DNA of 64,000 bases from Desulfolucanica intricata (lineage in GTDB: Bacteria > Bacillota > Desulfotomaculia > Desulfotomaculales > Desulfofarciminaceae), in the NCBI RefSeq assembly GCF_001592105.1, contig NZ_BCWE01000009.1:86261-150260 (forward strand), in the 5' to 3' direction. The position numbers and the translations under genes were made by a program. Shown here in pieces: positions 53,114 to 61,256 of this stretch. The notes beneath the pieces are model-generated. The model saw nothing but the letters and a program-made list of their open reading frames with translations, was not told where the DNA came from and did not search any database. How positions within the stretch are numbered: the first letter of the stretch is position 1; each line of letters opens with the position of its first letter.

Positions 53114-53166
53114 ACCATCATCCTCACAACTGCCGGCTTATTCGCGAAGCCGTCAACCGTAATCCT

Positions 53167-53313
53167 ACAGGCAGGTCTCCTGACTCAGGCTCATCGCAAC
53201 TTTGTCCCTTCCCCCCAAAGGAGTGGTAATGACAATTGCTCCCCAATACAGTGGCGGGTCCGTCCGGGAATCTCACCCGGTTCCCTATTCTCCAACGAAT
53301 TGCTGGCACCTGT
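53167..53313 (-). ncRNA. Cobalamin (B12) riboswitch
   Basis: On the minus strand: ACAGGTGCC at the 5' end, CCGGGTGAGATTCCCGGACGG, then CGCCACTGTA, GGGGGGAAGGG, and the B12 box G-A-G-T-C-A-G-G-A-G-A-C-C-T-G-C-C near the 3' end. All conserved blocks are in order. It binds cobalamin and turns off genes downstream, here the radical SAM remnant and probably the ThiC-family pair. Confidence 0.95.
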
Positions 53314-53340
53314 AAGATGAAATATGCATCTCTTAAAAAG

Positions 53341-53369
53341 AGAATAACCTATTTTTCCAGTTCTGTCAA
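53341..53369 (-). promoter_or_regulatory. Sigma-A promoter of the riboswitch transcript
   Basis: On the minus strand: TTGACA (53364-53369), 17 bases, TATTCT (53341-53346). It lies 28 bases before the start of the riboswitch. Confidence 0.8.
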
Positions 53370-53401
53370 CTATGTAAAATGGTGTGTATAAGTCATAAGT
53401 A

Positions 53402-54370
53402 TTATTCATTCCGCAATACCTTATATCCCAATTCATCCAACATTTTCATATCCTGCTCAATGGTAATGCCGGCCGTTGTCAGCATATCGCCGGAAATAGC
53501 TGCATTGGCACCGGACAAAAAGCACTGCCGCCCCTTATCAGAAAGAAGACCTCTGCCTCCCGCAAGACGAATGAATGCATCGGGTACCAGAAAACGGAAC
53601 ACGGCAACAATGCGGCACATTTCTTCGTTAGTTAATATCTTGTTGTTTTCATAAGGTGTACCGGGTATTGGGTTAAGCATATTGACAGGAATAGACCGAA
53701 CAGCCAGCTCACGAAGATTCAGCACCATGTCGATTCTATCTTCCATAGATTCACCAAGCCCCATAATTCCACCGCTGCAAACATTCAGCCCTGCCCGCTG
53801 TGCAGCACAAATTGCAGCAATTTTATCGTCATAGGTATGGGTTGTGCAAACATTGGGAAAGTTTCTACGTGAGGTTTCAAGGTTGTTGTGAATTCTTGTA
53901 ACACCTGCAGCTTTTAATTTTGCAAACTGCGTTTCATCCAAAAGCCCAAAAGAGGCACAAACAGCAATATTGGATACTTTTCGGATGGCACGAATGGTAT
54001 CACACATCTGATCTACCTCAGCATCTGACAATCTCTTGCCGGACGTAACGATGGAATACCGCAGAACACCACGGTCATAGTTGTATTTTGCCTGCTCCAC
54101 AATAGCATCCGTGCCAAGCAGCGGATATTCCTCCGCCGTAGTGTGGTAGAAAGACGACTGCGCACAGTACTTACAGTTTTCAGAGCATTTTCCGCTTTTA
54201 CCGTTTATGATGGTGCAGATATCAAAAGCATTACCGCAAAAATGTTCTCGAATTTCGTTTGCCGCAGTGCAAAGTTCCTGAAGCGATGCTTCGCATATTT
54301 CCAAAGCCTCATCCTTTGAAATTAATGCACCGGCAAGTATCTTATTTTTGATTTCTTCAAGTCTTAACAT
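53402..54370 (-). CDS. bioB: BioB, biotin synthase
   Basis: A radical SAM enzyme of about 322 residues. The cluster motif C-S-E-N-C-K-Y-C-A-Q-S-S is at about 54-65. Further Y-S-I-V-T-S-G-K and N-L-E-T-S and A-G-G-R are typical of BioB. It inserts sulfur into dethiobiotin. ATG 54370 follows GAGAGAG; a TTG seven codons upstream overlaps it. It is monocistronic and lies behind a BirA-type operator. Confidence 0.95.
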   Translation of the reverse strand: MLRLEEIKNKILAGALISKDEALEICEASLQELCTAANEIREHFCGNAFDICTIINGKSGKCSENCKYCAQSSFYHTTAEEYPLLGTDAIVEQAKYNYDRGVLRYSIVTSGKRLSDAEVDQMCDTIRAIRKVSNIAVCASFGLLDETQFAKLKAAGVTRIHNNLETSRRNFPNVCTTHTYDDKIAAICAAQRAGLNVCSGGIMGLGESMEDRIDMVLNLRELAVRSIPVNMLNPIPGTPYENNKILTNEEMCRIVAVFRFLVPDAFIRLAGGRGLLSDKGRQCFLSGANAAISGDMLTTAGITIEQDMKMLDELGYKVLRNE

Positions 54371-54443
54371 AATCCAACTCTCTCTTTTCAATTTATTTGT
54401 TTCTTATTCATGGGAGGAATTGTATTCAGGAGTGCCAAAAACA

Positions 54444-54497
54444 TTATTACAAAAAGGAAGCTAATTGTCAACCAGGCTAAATTGATTTAGTTAACAA
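54444..54497 (-). promoter_or_regulatory. bioB promoter with BirA-type operator
   Basis: TTGTCAACC (54465-54473), a 15-base gap, and AGTTAACAA (54489-54497) form the inverted repeat known for BirA in Firmicutes. On the minus strand, TTGACA (54466-54471) and TAATAA (54444-54449), 16 bases apart, make a sigma-A promoter that overlaps the operator. Confidence 0.8.
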
Positions 54498-54563
54498 TTA
54501 GTCTTAAGAAAACAATGCCGGTTATTTTTACCATTACATACCCGGAGCTTATTATTAGCCAAT

Positions 54564-55925
54564 TCAATTAAGTTCAGACTGCGAGGTTTTTCTTTGTAAA
54601 ATAATCATACGGCCAAGCAAAAAAATCGCCCCTGTGGCAAGACCGGCAATCAGCCCGATCCAGTAACCAAAAGCCCCCCATTGCAATGAAGGTAAGACGG
54701 ACAGTATATGTCCCAGAGGTAGTCCGATTATCCAATATGAGGCAAAGGAAATAAGGAATGCTACATTAACATCCTTATATCCCCGCAGCACACCATGCAC
54801 CGGTGTGGCAACAGCATCCGAGAGCTGAAAAAAGAGGGCGTACACCAGGAATTGCTTAGTCAATTCAAACACAGCCATATCTTTTGTATACAAACCTGCG
54901 ACACGCTCATCAAAAAGCAACAGCCCAATACCACAGCAGACAGCCATCCCCAATGCGACGATGATTCCCATAAAGCTGTACTGTTTGGCATCCTGGTATC
55001 TCTTAGCTCCCACTTCAAACCCCACTATAATGGTTAACGCCATAGAAATGCTTAGCGGTACCATATATAAAAAAGATGCAAAGTTCAAAGCAGCCTGGTG
55101 TGCGGCAATAGTAATTGTATCAAACCGGCTCATTAACAAGGTCACACCCGCAAAAATACTGGTTTCAATAAATATGGAAAAGCCAATGGGAATGCCAAGC
55201 CTGAGCTGCTCCAGCCAGGCTTTCAGAGAAACCGGATACATCTTCAACACACCGAAACCGGCAAAGGGCTCTACCCTGTGCACTGTGTATAGCGTAATGA
55301 ATAAGATGCACCAGTAGGTAATGGCAGTTGCATAGCCTGCACCGACCCCACCCAGGCGGGGAAAACCCAACTTACCAAAGATCAGTATATAATTCATAAT
55401 TATATTTATAGGTAGAGAAAACAGCGTAATAACCATAGTCACCCGGGTTTGTCCCAGGGCATCGATAAAACAACGGAGTACCGTATAAACAAACATTGGG
55501 GCAATTCCAATGGAAAGTCCTATTAAATATTCTCTGGCAATATTATGAACAAGTTTTTCCAAATGCATCGTTTTTAAGATTGGATTTAGGGTAATTACTC
55601 CAATTATAATTATTATTAATGAAAGGGCAGCAGCTAAATAAATTCCCTGCACTACTGTAAAAGGGATGTTATCCCTACGTCCTGCCCCCATATACTGTGC
55701 AATGATAGGAGTGACTGCCAAAAGGATACCGGTTATACCGGTGGAAATTGGCACCCATAGGCTGGACCCAATGGCCACCCCTGCCAAATCAGCGGCACCT
55801 GCATTACCGGACATCACAGAATCACAAAATACCATAGCAAAAAGTGCTAGCTGCGTTAACAATATAGGCCATAAAATAGCTAGAAATTGCTGTCTCTTTT
55901 CTTTGATTGAAAAGGTCTGTTTCAT
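54564..55925 (-). CDS. MATE-family multidrug/Na+ exporter
   Basis: A protein of about 453 residues with twelve hydrophobic helices in two halves of six. W-P-I-L-L-T-Q-L-A-L-F is typical of helix 1, and the second half opens with R-L-G-I-P-I-G-F-S-I-F. MATE proteins export cationic drugs against Na+ or H+. The start is ATG 55925 behind AAGGG; a TTG three codons earlier is less likely. Its substrate is unknown. Confidence 0.9.
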   Translation of the reverse strand: MKQTFSIKEKRQQFLAILWPILLTQLALFAMVFCDSVMSGNAGAADLAGVAIGSSLWVPISTGITGILLAVTPIIAQYMGAGRRDNIPFTVVQGIYLAAALSLIIIIIGVITLNPILKTMHLEKLVHNIAREYLIGLSIGIAPMFVYTVLRCFIDALGQTRVTMVITLFSLPINIIMNYILIFGKLGFPRLGGVGAGYATAITYWCILFITLYTVHRVEPFAGFGVLKMYPVSLKAWLEQLRLGIPIGFSIFIETSIFAGVTLLMSRFDTITIAAHQAALNFASFLYMVPLSISMALTIIVGFEVGAKRYQDAKQYSFMGIIVALGMAVCCGIGLLLFDERVAGLYTKDMAVFELTKQFLVYALFFQLSDAVATPVHGVLRGYKDVNVAFLISFASYWIIGLPLGHILSVLPSLQWGAFGYWIGLIAGLATGAIFLLGRMIILQRKTSQSELN

Positions 55926-56054
55926 GATTTTCAACCCTTAAAACGTATGATAAATATCATTATTATATCATCTCAGTGTTAACGGGGATCTACTGATCTA
56001 TTATTCATGAAACGGCTCCTCATTACCAAATCCCGGATTGCCATTTACGCTATA

Positions 56055-56081
56055 AAGCCGGGAATTTTACACTCCCGACTT
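56055..56081 (-). terminator. Hairpin after copZ
   Basis: AAGTCGGGA pairs with TCCCGGCTT, with only a short T-run. It is likely the end of the copper operon. Confidence 0.55.
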
Positions 56082-56140
56082 CCTTGTTTCGTTTTTATTA
56101 CATTTTGCATCTAAAGTTTCTAATTTGCTAAGGCATATTC

Positions 56141-56338
56141 TTACTGGGCACTGTATCCGGCATCGACAACCGCTTTGACTAAATCTTCGCGGTTGGCATT
56201 GCCGGAAACTACAACTTCCCCCTTAGCAAGATCCACTTGTACACTCTCTACGCCGGTTATTCCATTAAGCGCTTTTTCCACACGCATTTTGCAATGACTG
56301 CAAGTCATTCCCTCAACTTTTAAAATTATTTGGCTCAC
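56141..56338 (-). CDS. copZ: CopZ-type copper chaperone
   Basis: A protein of 65 residues, an HMA domain with the metal motif G-M-T-C-S-H-C at residues 9-15 and the ferredoxin-like fold ending A-V-V-D-A-G-Y. It brings Cu(I) to CopA. It lies 89 bases downstream of copA, last gene in the operon. Confidence 0.93.
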   Translation of the reverse strand: MSQIILKVEGMTCSHCKMRVEKALNGITGVESVQVDLAKGEVVVSGNANREDLVKAVVDAGYSAQ

Positions 56339-56427
56339 TTTTTTACCTCCTATGATTATTTTTATATATTTCTCCCCAGGTGGATTTAGGGTTAACCCAG
56401 AGAAATAAACAGCAAGAAAGTTAGCGC

Positions 56428-59118
56428 TTATGCCGCAAGCTTTTTATCATAGCGTCTTAGCAAAAGGGAACTGGTAACAACTGATACTGAGGAAAAAGCC
56501 ATGGCCAGTCCGGCCCATTCGGGGGGTAATAATTCCCCGGTGAGCGGGTAAAGCACACCTGCCGCGATCGGTATACCTATAGTATTATAAATCAATGCCC
56601 AAAATAGATTTTGTTTGATTTTAGTTAAGGTTTTCCGCCCCAATCGAATCGCCCGCTCAACATCAAGCAAATCATTCCTTACCAGAACAACATCTCCGGT
56701 TTCTTTGGCGACATCGGTGCCGGAACCGATGGCTATGCCAATATCAGCCTGGGCTAAAGCCGGGGCATCATTGATACCGTCACCTACCATGGCAACCTTT
56801 AAACCCTGCTCTTGATATTTTTTGACTATATTAATTTTATCCTGAGGCAAAACCTCGGCAATCACTTCCTTGATCCCCACTTGGGACCCAACAACGCTTG
56901 CTACCTTTTTATTATCCCCGGTAATCATAAACGTCTTGATTCCTAAATGGTGTAAGCGTGTAATCGCTTCTCCGGCGCTTTCTTTTAGGACATCGGCAAG
57001 TGCTATTAAACCGATAACTTGCCCGTCTAAGGCAACAAAACTTGTAGTTTTACCTTCTTTGGCTAAACGCTGAAAAACTTCTTCTGAAGGGCCCGGATTC
57101 ACTTTATATTTCCGGAGCAATTTCATATTACCAATAAGAAGTTGTTTGCCTTCACAGGAACAAATGATTCCATGGCCGCTTTCTTCCCGGTAATTTTGCA
57201 CTTCTTCAATCTCTACCTTTTCAATTTTAGCCCGCTCTACAACCGCCTGGGCCAGGGGATGAATCGAAGAATTCTCACCGGCGGCCGCCAATTTAAGCAC
57301 ATCTTTTTCCGAATACCCGTTAAAACTTACGAGATTCGTAACCTCCGGTTTTCCTTTTGTAAGCGTACCCGTCTTATCAAATCCAATCGCTTCAATTTTT
57401 GATATCCCTTCTAACACTGCCGCAGACTTAAACAAAATCCCCCGGTTTAAACCGAGTCCGCTGCCCACCATCACTGCGGTCGGGGTAGCTAAGCCCAATG
57501 CACAAGGACACGCGATAACAAGGACTGCAATTCCGGCGGTTAAAGCAAACACAAAGCTGCTGTTAAGCAAGAAATACCAGATTAAGAAAGTAAGGAGCGC
57601 AATCAAGACCACCGTAGGAACGAAATAATTCGAGATGGCATCGGCTAAGCGCTGTATCGGAGGTTTAACGCCTTGAGCATCCTCGACCATCTTAATGATT
57701 CCTGAAAGCATGGTATCCTTACCGGTTTTTGTGGTTTTAACCTTTATAATCCCGGAAGAGTTGATCGTCGCACCAACGACCGGATCACCAACTCCTTTGT
57801 ACACAGGTATGGATTCTCCCGTAATCATCGCTTCATCAATACTGGCTTGACCTTCTATAATTTCACCGTCAATCGGGATTTTTTCACCTGGTTTAACGAT
57901 GACTATATCGCCGGTTTTCACACTGGAGGCGGAAACTTCTCTTTCCTGGCCATCAACCAGAATTCTTGCCTTATTGGCTTGAAGTTCCAGCAGTCGCTTT
58001 AATGCTTGTCCGGCACGGCCTTTGGCTTTGGCTTCCAGGTATTTGCCAAAACGAACAAAAACAATCAGCAATGCTGAGGTATCAAAGAAAGTAGGTCCTT
58101 CAAAAAATATTTGGGGAAAGGTTGTCATGACACTATATGAGTAAGCAGCCGTAGTCCCCAAGGCTACAAGGACATCCATATTTGCAGACCGATTTTTCAA
58201 GGCATGATAGGCCCCCCGGTAAAACGTCCAGCCTGCAGTAAATTGGACAATGGATGCCAACACAAACATGGCATACAGACTCGTTTTACTCATGGGTAAA
58301 TACATAAGCGGCATAATGGGTATTGAAAGGGCAGCACTAAAGATCAGCCAATAAAGTTGTTTTTTAGTTGATTGCTCATCCCGGCTTTCTTCTTTGTTTT
58401 CGATTGGATTATATCCTGCATCTCTCACCTGCTCAAAGATTACATCCAGGTTAATCACACTTGGATCAAACTCAACATCCACAGTTTCTGTGGCAAAATT
58501 TACATTGGCTGAAGTAACCCCCGGGGTGTTCTTCAATTTCTTTTCAATCGTTAACGCACAGTTGGCACAGCTCATCCCACTGACCTTAAACTGCTGTTTA
58601 CCCTCTTCCTCAGCTTCACTATAAGCTCCATAGCCGAGTTCCTTGACCTTAGCCAAAACGTCTTCAGTTCTCACCAGGCCCGAATCATATTCCACAGTCA
58701 ACTTTTCTGATGCAAAATTTACTGCAGCTCGCTTTACGCCGGGGATTTTTGCCACCCCTTTTTCAATTGTTAAAGCGCAATTGGCACAGGTCATGCCCTT
58801 TAGTTTAAATTGCTTTTGTTTTTGATCCTCATTTTGCTCAGGATGAGAAAGTGATTCCCTGATTAATGTGGAGTTTTCTACTTCCGCATAACTTTCTTCC
58901 GGAAGCGGTTTAATTGAATATCCTACCTTTTCAATCGCCTGCCGGATATCCTCCTCTTTAACTAGCTCCGGGTCATAATCAAAATTTGCTCTCGAGTCGG
59001 CCAAAGAGACCTTGACATTTTCTATCCCCGGAAGCTTTTCTAAGGCCTTTTTTACCCTATTCACACAATGTTCACAGGACATACCATAAACCGAAATCTG
59101 CCCTGTCATAGTTCTCAC
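56428..59118 (-). CDS. copA: CopA, copper-exporting P-type ATPase with three HMA domains
   Basis: A P1B-type ATPase of 896 residues. It has three N-terminal metal domains: C15/C18, C111/C114 and C184/C187 in G-M-x-C-x-x-C. Eight membrane helices follow, with C-P-C in helix 6 (A-C-P-C-A-L-G). The phosphorylation motif D-K-T-G-T-L-T, the H-P of the nucleotide domain and G-D-G-I-N-D-A are intact. It exports Cu(I). The typical number of HMA domains in Firmicutes is one or two, so three is on the high side. Confidence 0.96.
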   Translation of the reverse strand: MRTMTGQISVYGMSCEHCVNRVKKALEKLPGIENVKVSLADSRANFDYDPELVKEEDIRQAIEKVGYSIKPLPEESYAEVENSTLIRESLSHPEQNEDQKQKQFKLKGMTCANCALTIEKGVAKIPGVKRAAVNFASEKLTVEYDSGLVRTEDVLAKVKELGYGAYSEAEEEGKQQFKVSGMSCANCALTIEKKLKNTPGVTSANVNFATETVDVEFDPSVINLDVIFEQVRDAGYNPIENKEESRDEQSTKKQLYWLIFSAALSIPIMPLMYLPMSKTSLYAMFVLASIVQFTAGWTFYRGAYHALKNRSANMDVLVALGTTAAYSYSVMTTFPQIFFEGPTFFDTSALLIVFVRFGKYLEAKAKGRAGQALKRLLELQANKARILVDGQEREVSASSVKTGDIVIVKPGEKIPIDGEIIEGQASIDEAMITGESIPVYKGVGDPVVGATINSSGIIKVKTTKTGKDTMLSGIIKMVEDAQGVKPPIQRLADAISNYFVPTVVLIALLTFLIWYFLLNSSFVFALTAGIAVLVIACPCALGLATPTAVMVGSGLGLNRGILFKSAAVLEGISKIEAIGFDKTGTLTKGKPEVTNLVSFNGYSEKDVLKLAAAGENSSIHPLAQAVVERAKIEKVEIEEVQNYREESGHGIICSCEGKQLLIGNMKLLRKYKVNPGPSEEVFQRLAKEGKTTSFVALDGQVIGLIALADVLKESAGEAITRLHHLGIKTFMITGDNKKVASVVGSQVGIKEVIAEVLPQDKINIVKKYQEQGLKVAMVGDGINDAPALAQADIGIAIGSGTDVAKETGDVVLVRNDLLDVERAIRLGRKTLTKIKQNLFWALIYNTIGIPIAAGVLYPLTGELLPPEWAGLAMAFSSVSVVTSSLLLRRYDKKLAA

Positions 59119-59130
59119 CTCATTGCTGTC

Positions 59131-59463
59131 TTATTTCATCATCCTAAAAATCGTTTTCAGTACTTCATCCACTACTTCCACTTCCCCGGCTTCAAGTTGC
59201 TCTAAAACACAGGATTTCATGTGTTTTTCCAGCAAAAGTTTGGAAACGCCATTTAGTGCGGCCTGTACTGAAGCGATTTGATTAAGAATATCGTCACAAT
59301 AGACATGCCTTTCAATCATTCCTTTAATTCCCCGAATTTGACCTTCGATCCGGTTCATTCGGTTCGATAGCTCTTTAATAGTTTTTTCACTATGGTGGCT
59401 TTTCCGTTCCTGCCTGTCTGTTTTATGTGAGCAGCTCGGACATGCTTTCTTATCTTTATTCAT
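59131..59463 (-). CDS. csoR: CsoR, copper-sensing repressor
   Basis: A protein of 110 residues with Cys56, His81 and Cys85, the Cu(I)-binding triad of CsoR. The N-terminal tail has an additional C-P-S-C. Four-helix family pattern R-M-N-R-I-E-G-Q-I-R-G-I. CsoR binds a palindromic operator and is released by Cu(I). It is first in the csoR-copA-copZ operon and lies 13 bases from copA. Confidence 0.93.
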   Translation of the reverse strand: MNKDKKACPSCSHKTDRQERKSHHSEKTIKELSNRMNRIEGQIRGIKGMIERHVYCDDILNQIASVQAALNGVSKLLLEKHMKSCVLEQLEAGEVEVVDEVLKTIFRMMK

Positions 59464-59490
59464 GCTAATTCACTCCTTTAAGATAATCAT

Positions 59491-59519
59491 ATAGTATACC
59501 CCCCTATACTATTTGTCAA
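59491..59519 (-). promoter_or_regulatory. csoR promoter with CsoR operator
   Basis: On the minus strand, TTGACA (59514-59519), 17 bases, TACTAT (59491-59496). The spacer and -10 are covered by a perfect inverted repeat with a C/G6 centre, ATAGTATA-C6-TATACTAT (59491-59512), as expected for autoregulation. Confidence 0.85.
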
Positions 59520-60086
59520 TAATCCAATTTATTATTTCTTAAATTTTTTTATTTTAATGACATAAAAAAAGAATTGGCTATAACTCCAATTCTAATAACT
59601 TTAATATCATTTTATATACAGAAACCTTCCTCAAAAGAGGAAGGTTTCAAGGGCTCACAACGATCTCCGCTACAGCTACCATGCATCCCTACATAGCCCA
59701 AAACAATCTTTCGACTGCCCAAGACCATTACAGAACCCATGATAACCTTTACTCGACTAGTATGAATCTCTTAGAAGCTTATAATAATCTCTCGACTATT
59801 ATAAACCTCAAAAACTCAAAATATCAATGTTTTATTCGAAACCCATACTAATCTTAGCTCGACTAATAGATATCCCTTACGACCATATAATAATCCTTTT
59901 AGACTATTATATAGCCTGCCGGAACACCTACCAATCCCGCCGGTTAATAATAAATATTAACCTTTGACCGACTATTATAGAGCCTTTTAAGACCCTATAA
60001 CAATCTTGGCTTGACCATTGCGAACCCGTTGTGATTATTATGGCTTTTTAGCTTCAAATTATTTATGGTATATTATGGTATCATAA
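59520..60086. other. Intergenic region with degenerate hairpin-forming repeats
   Basis: No gene seen. From about 59650 to 60050 the same block recurs with degeneracy: an A/T stem, AATCTTT, CTCGAC, then the complementary A/T stem and ACCC/AGCC. The best units are 59778-59806 and 59883-59914. Period is near 41 bases, with gaps of 25 and 69. Confidence 0.6.
59650..60035. repeat. Array of about 8 degenerate hairpin repeats
   Basis: The conserved inner block (C-G-A-C-T or a variant) begins near 59712, 59754, 59793, 59835, 59860, 59901, 59970 and 60012. In the best units the flanks are complementary: TTATAATA with TATTATAA, and ATATAATA with TATTATAT, about 10-12 bases apart. The units are not identical, so this is not a CRISPR. 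Confidence 0.6.
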
Positions 60087-60360
60087 TGAAGTGCAAAAGT
60101 CTTTACCGAGAGTTCAAAATAACCACTGCTAAAGAAGAGGCAGAAAGAAAAACAATGTATCAGGGAAAGCCCGGCCGTTAACAAGCCAGAAATTGTTCTT
60201 AAAATCTATGGCGTTAAAATTCGGGTCAGCGGTCAAGACCGAATTATGCCACGTCTCGTATATGAAAAAAAGAAACTGGCATCAAATTTACCCAGCTTCT
60301 TTCTTTTCCATTTTAATTTGTATTTAGTAATTAGTACATCCCAACTCCCCAAATAAGAAA
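60087..60360 (+). other. Degenerate ORF region, 60.1-60.36 kb
   Basis: A 31-codon frame starts at 60087 (M-K-C-K-S-L-Y-R-E-F-K) and stops near 60182. A second frame, shifted by one base, carries I-V-L-K-I-Y-G-V-K-I-R-V, then R-I-M-P-R-L-V-Y-E-K-K up to about 60355. No family recognised. It may be a broken small gene. Confidence 0.3.
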
Positions 60361-60501
60361 TTTCTCGAACTAGATAAAAATCCCCACAATTTAGACAATG
60401 TTACATTAAAAAACGCCCATGAGGACTTTTGTTTTACTTTTATTGAAAATACCTATAAGATATACTTAAGTCAATAACAAACAACAGATTGGAGATTTTT
60501 T

Positions 60502-61128
60502 ATGTATGAAACAGTCTTTAAAACAAAAACTCCTTCCTCAGAAATTTTGATAAACATTAAAATAGTTCAAACATTATCTAATAATTTAATCCAGTATGAA
60601 AACAAGAACTTCTTTAATAAGTTATGTAAAAACGGCTGTCCAAATTTCAATCATAAGTGGTCATGTCCCCCATACAGTCCGCTTTATTCAGAATACTCCA
60701 AAGAATATTCAAATGCAATGCTTGTCTTATTATTCTGCACACTGAACCAATTTTACTATATCAAAACAGAATACATGAAAGTTAAAGCTTCTAACTCTAT
60801 ATTAAAATCTAAAATGGATAAATTTATGCGCTGGCTAGAACCAGTATTTAATGGAAAAATACTGTCCAATGGAAGCTGTAGGCTTTGCAAGCTTTGTACC
60901 TGTAAAGATAAAACCGGAAATTGTAAAAAACCTAAGGAAATGCGATATAGCATGGAATCGGTAGGTTTAGATGTTGAAAAAATTTCTTTACATTTTTTAA
61001 ATCATAAATTTCTCTGGTATAAGAACAAAAAAGCCCCCTTATACTCGTCAGTTGTATCCTGTCTCTTAACCCCTAAACCTGTTAATATAAACTCATTAAT
61101 AAGTCAGTTAGAAAATATCACCTTATAG
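60502..61128 (+). CDS. DUF2284-family predicted metal-binding protein
   Basis: A protein of 208 residues with three Cys clusters: C-K-N-G-C-P near 42-47, W-S-C-P-P-Y-S-P at about 53-60, and the C-R-L-C-K-L-C-T-C block near 126-134. It ends E-M-R-Y-S-M-E-S-V-G-L-D-V. This is the DUF2284 pattern, with a probable Fe-S or zinc site. It is AT-rich compared with neighbours and stands alone. Role unknown. Confidence 0.8.
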   Translation: MYETVFKTKTPSSEILINIKIVQTLSNNLIQYENKNFFNKLCKNGCPNFNHKWSCPPYSPLYSEYSKEYSNAMLVLLFCTLNQFYYIKTEYMKVKASNSILKSKMDKFMRWLEPVFNGKILSNGSCRLCKLCTCKDKTGNCKKPKEMRYSMESVGLDVEKISLHFLNHKFLWYKNKKAPLYSSVVSCLLTPKPVNINSLISQLENITL

Positions 61129-61256
61129 GCTTTAAGAGTTAAATTTTCATACCCTTAAACTGTCGACGCGTGGGGTGGATGTCAAAGCCGCCGGGCTTAT
61201 CATTGAAATTATGGAATGAATCAAGCGGGCCGTTATTTATGTCACAGGATCGGGTG
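61129..61256. other. Short gap with locally GC-richer DNA between two convergent genes
   Basis: The segment about 61162-61250 has a local rise in GC compared with the two genes beside it. It could be a small insertion remnant. No family recognised and no terminator of clear form. Confidence 0.25.

Noticed and set aside
59650..60050. CRISPR array
   Set aside because: The repeats are degenerate and irregular in spacing, with no identical direct repeats or unique spacers, and no cas genes are near.
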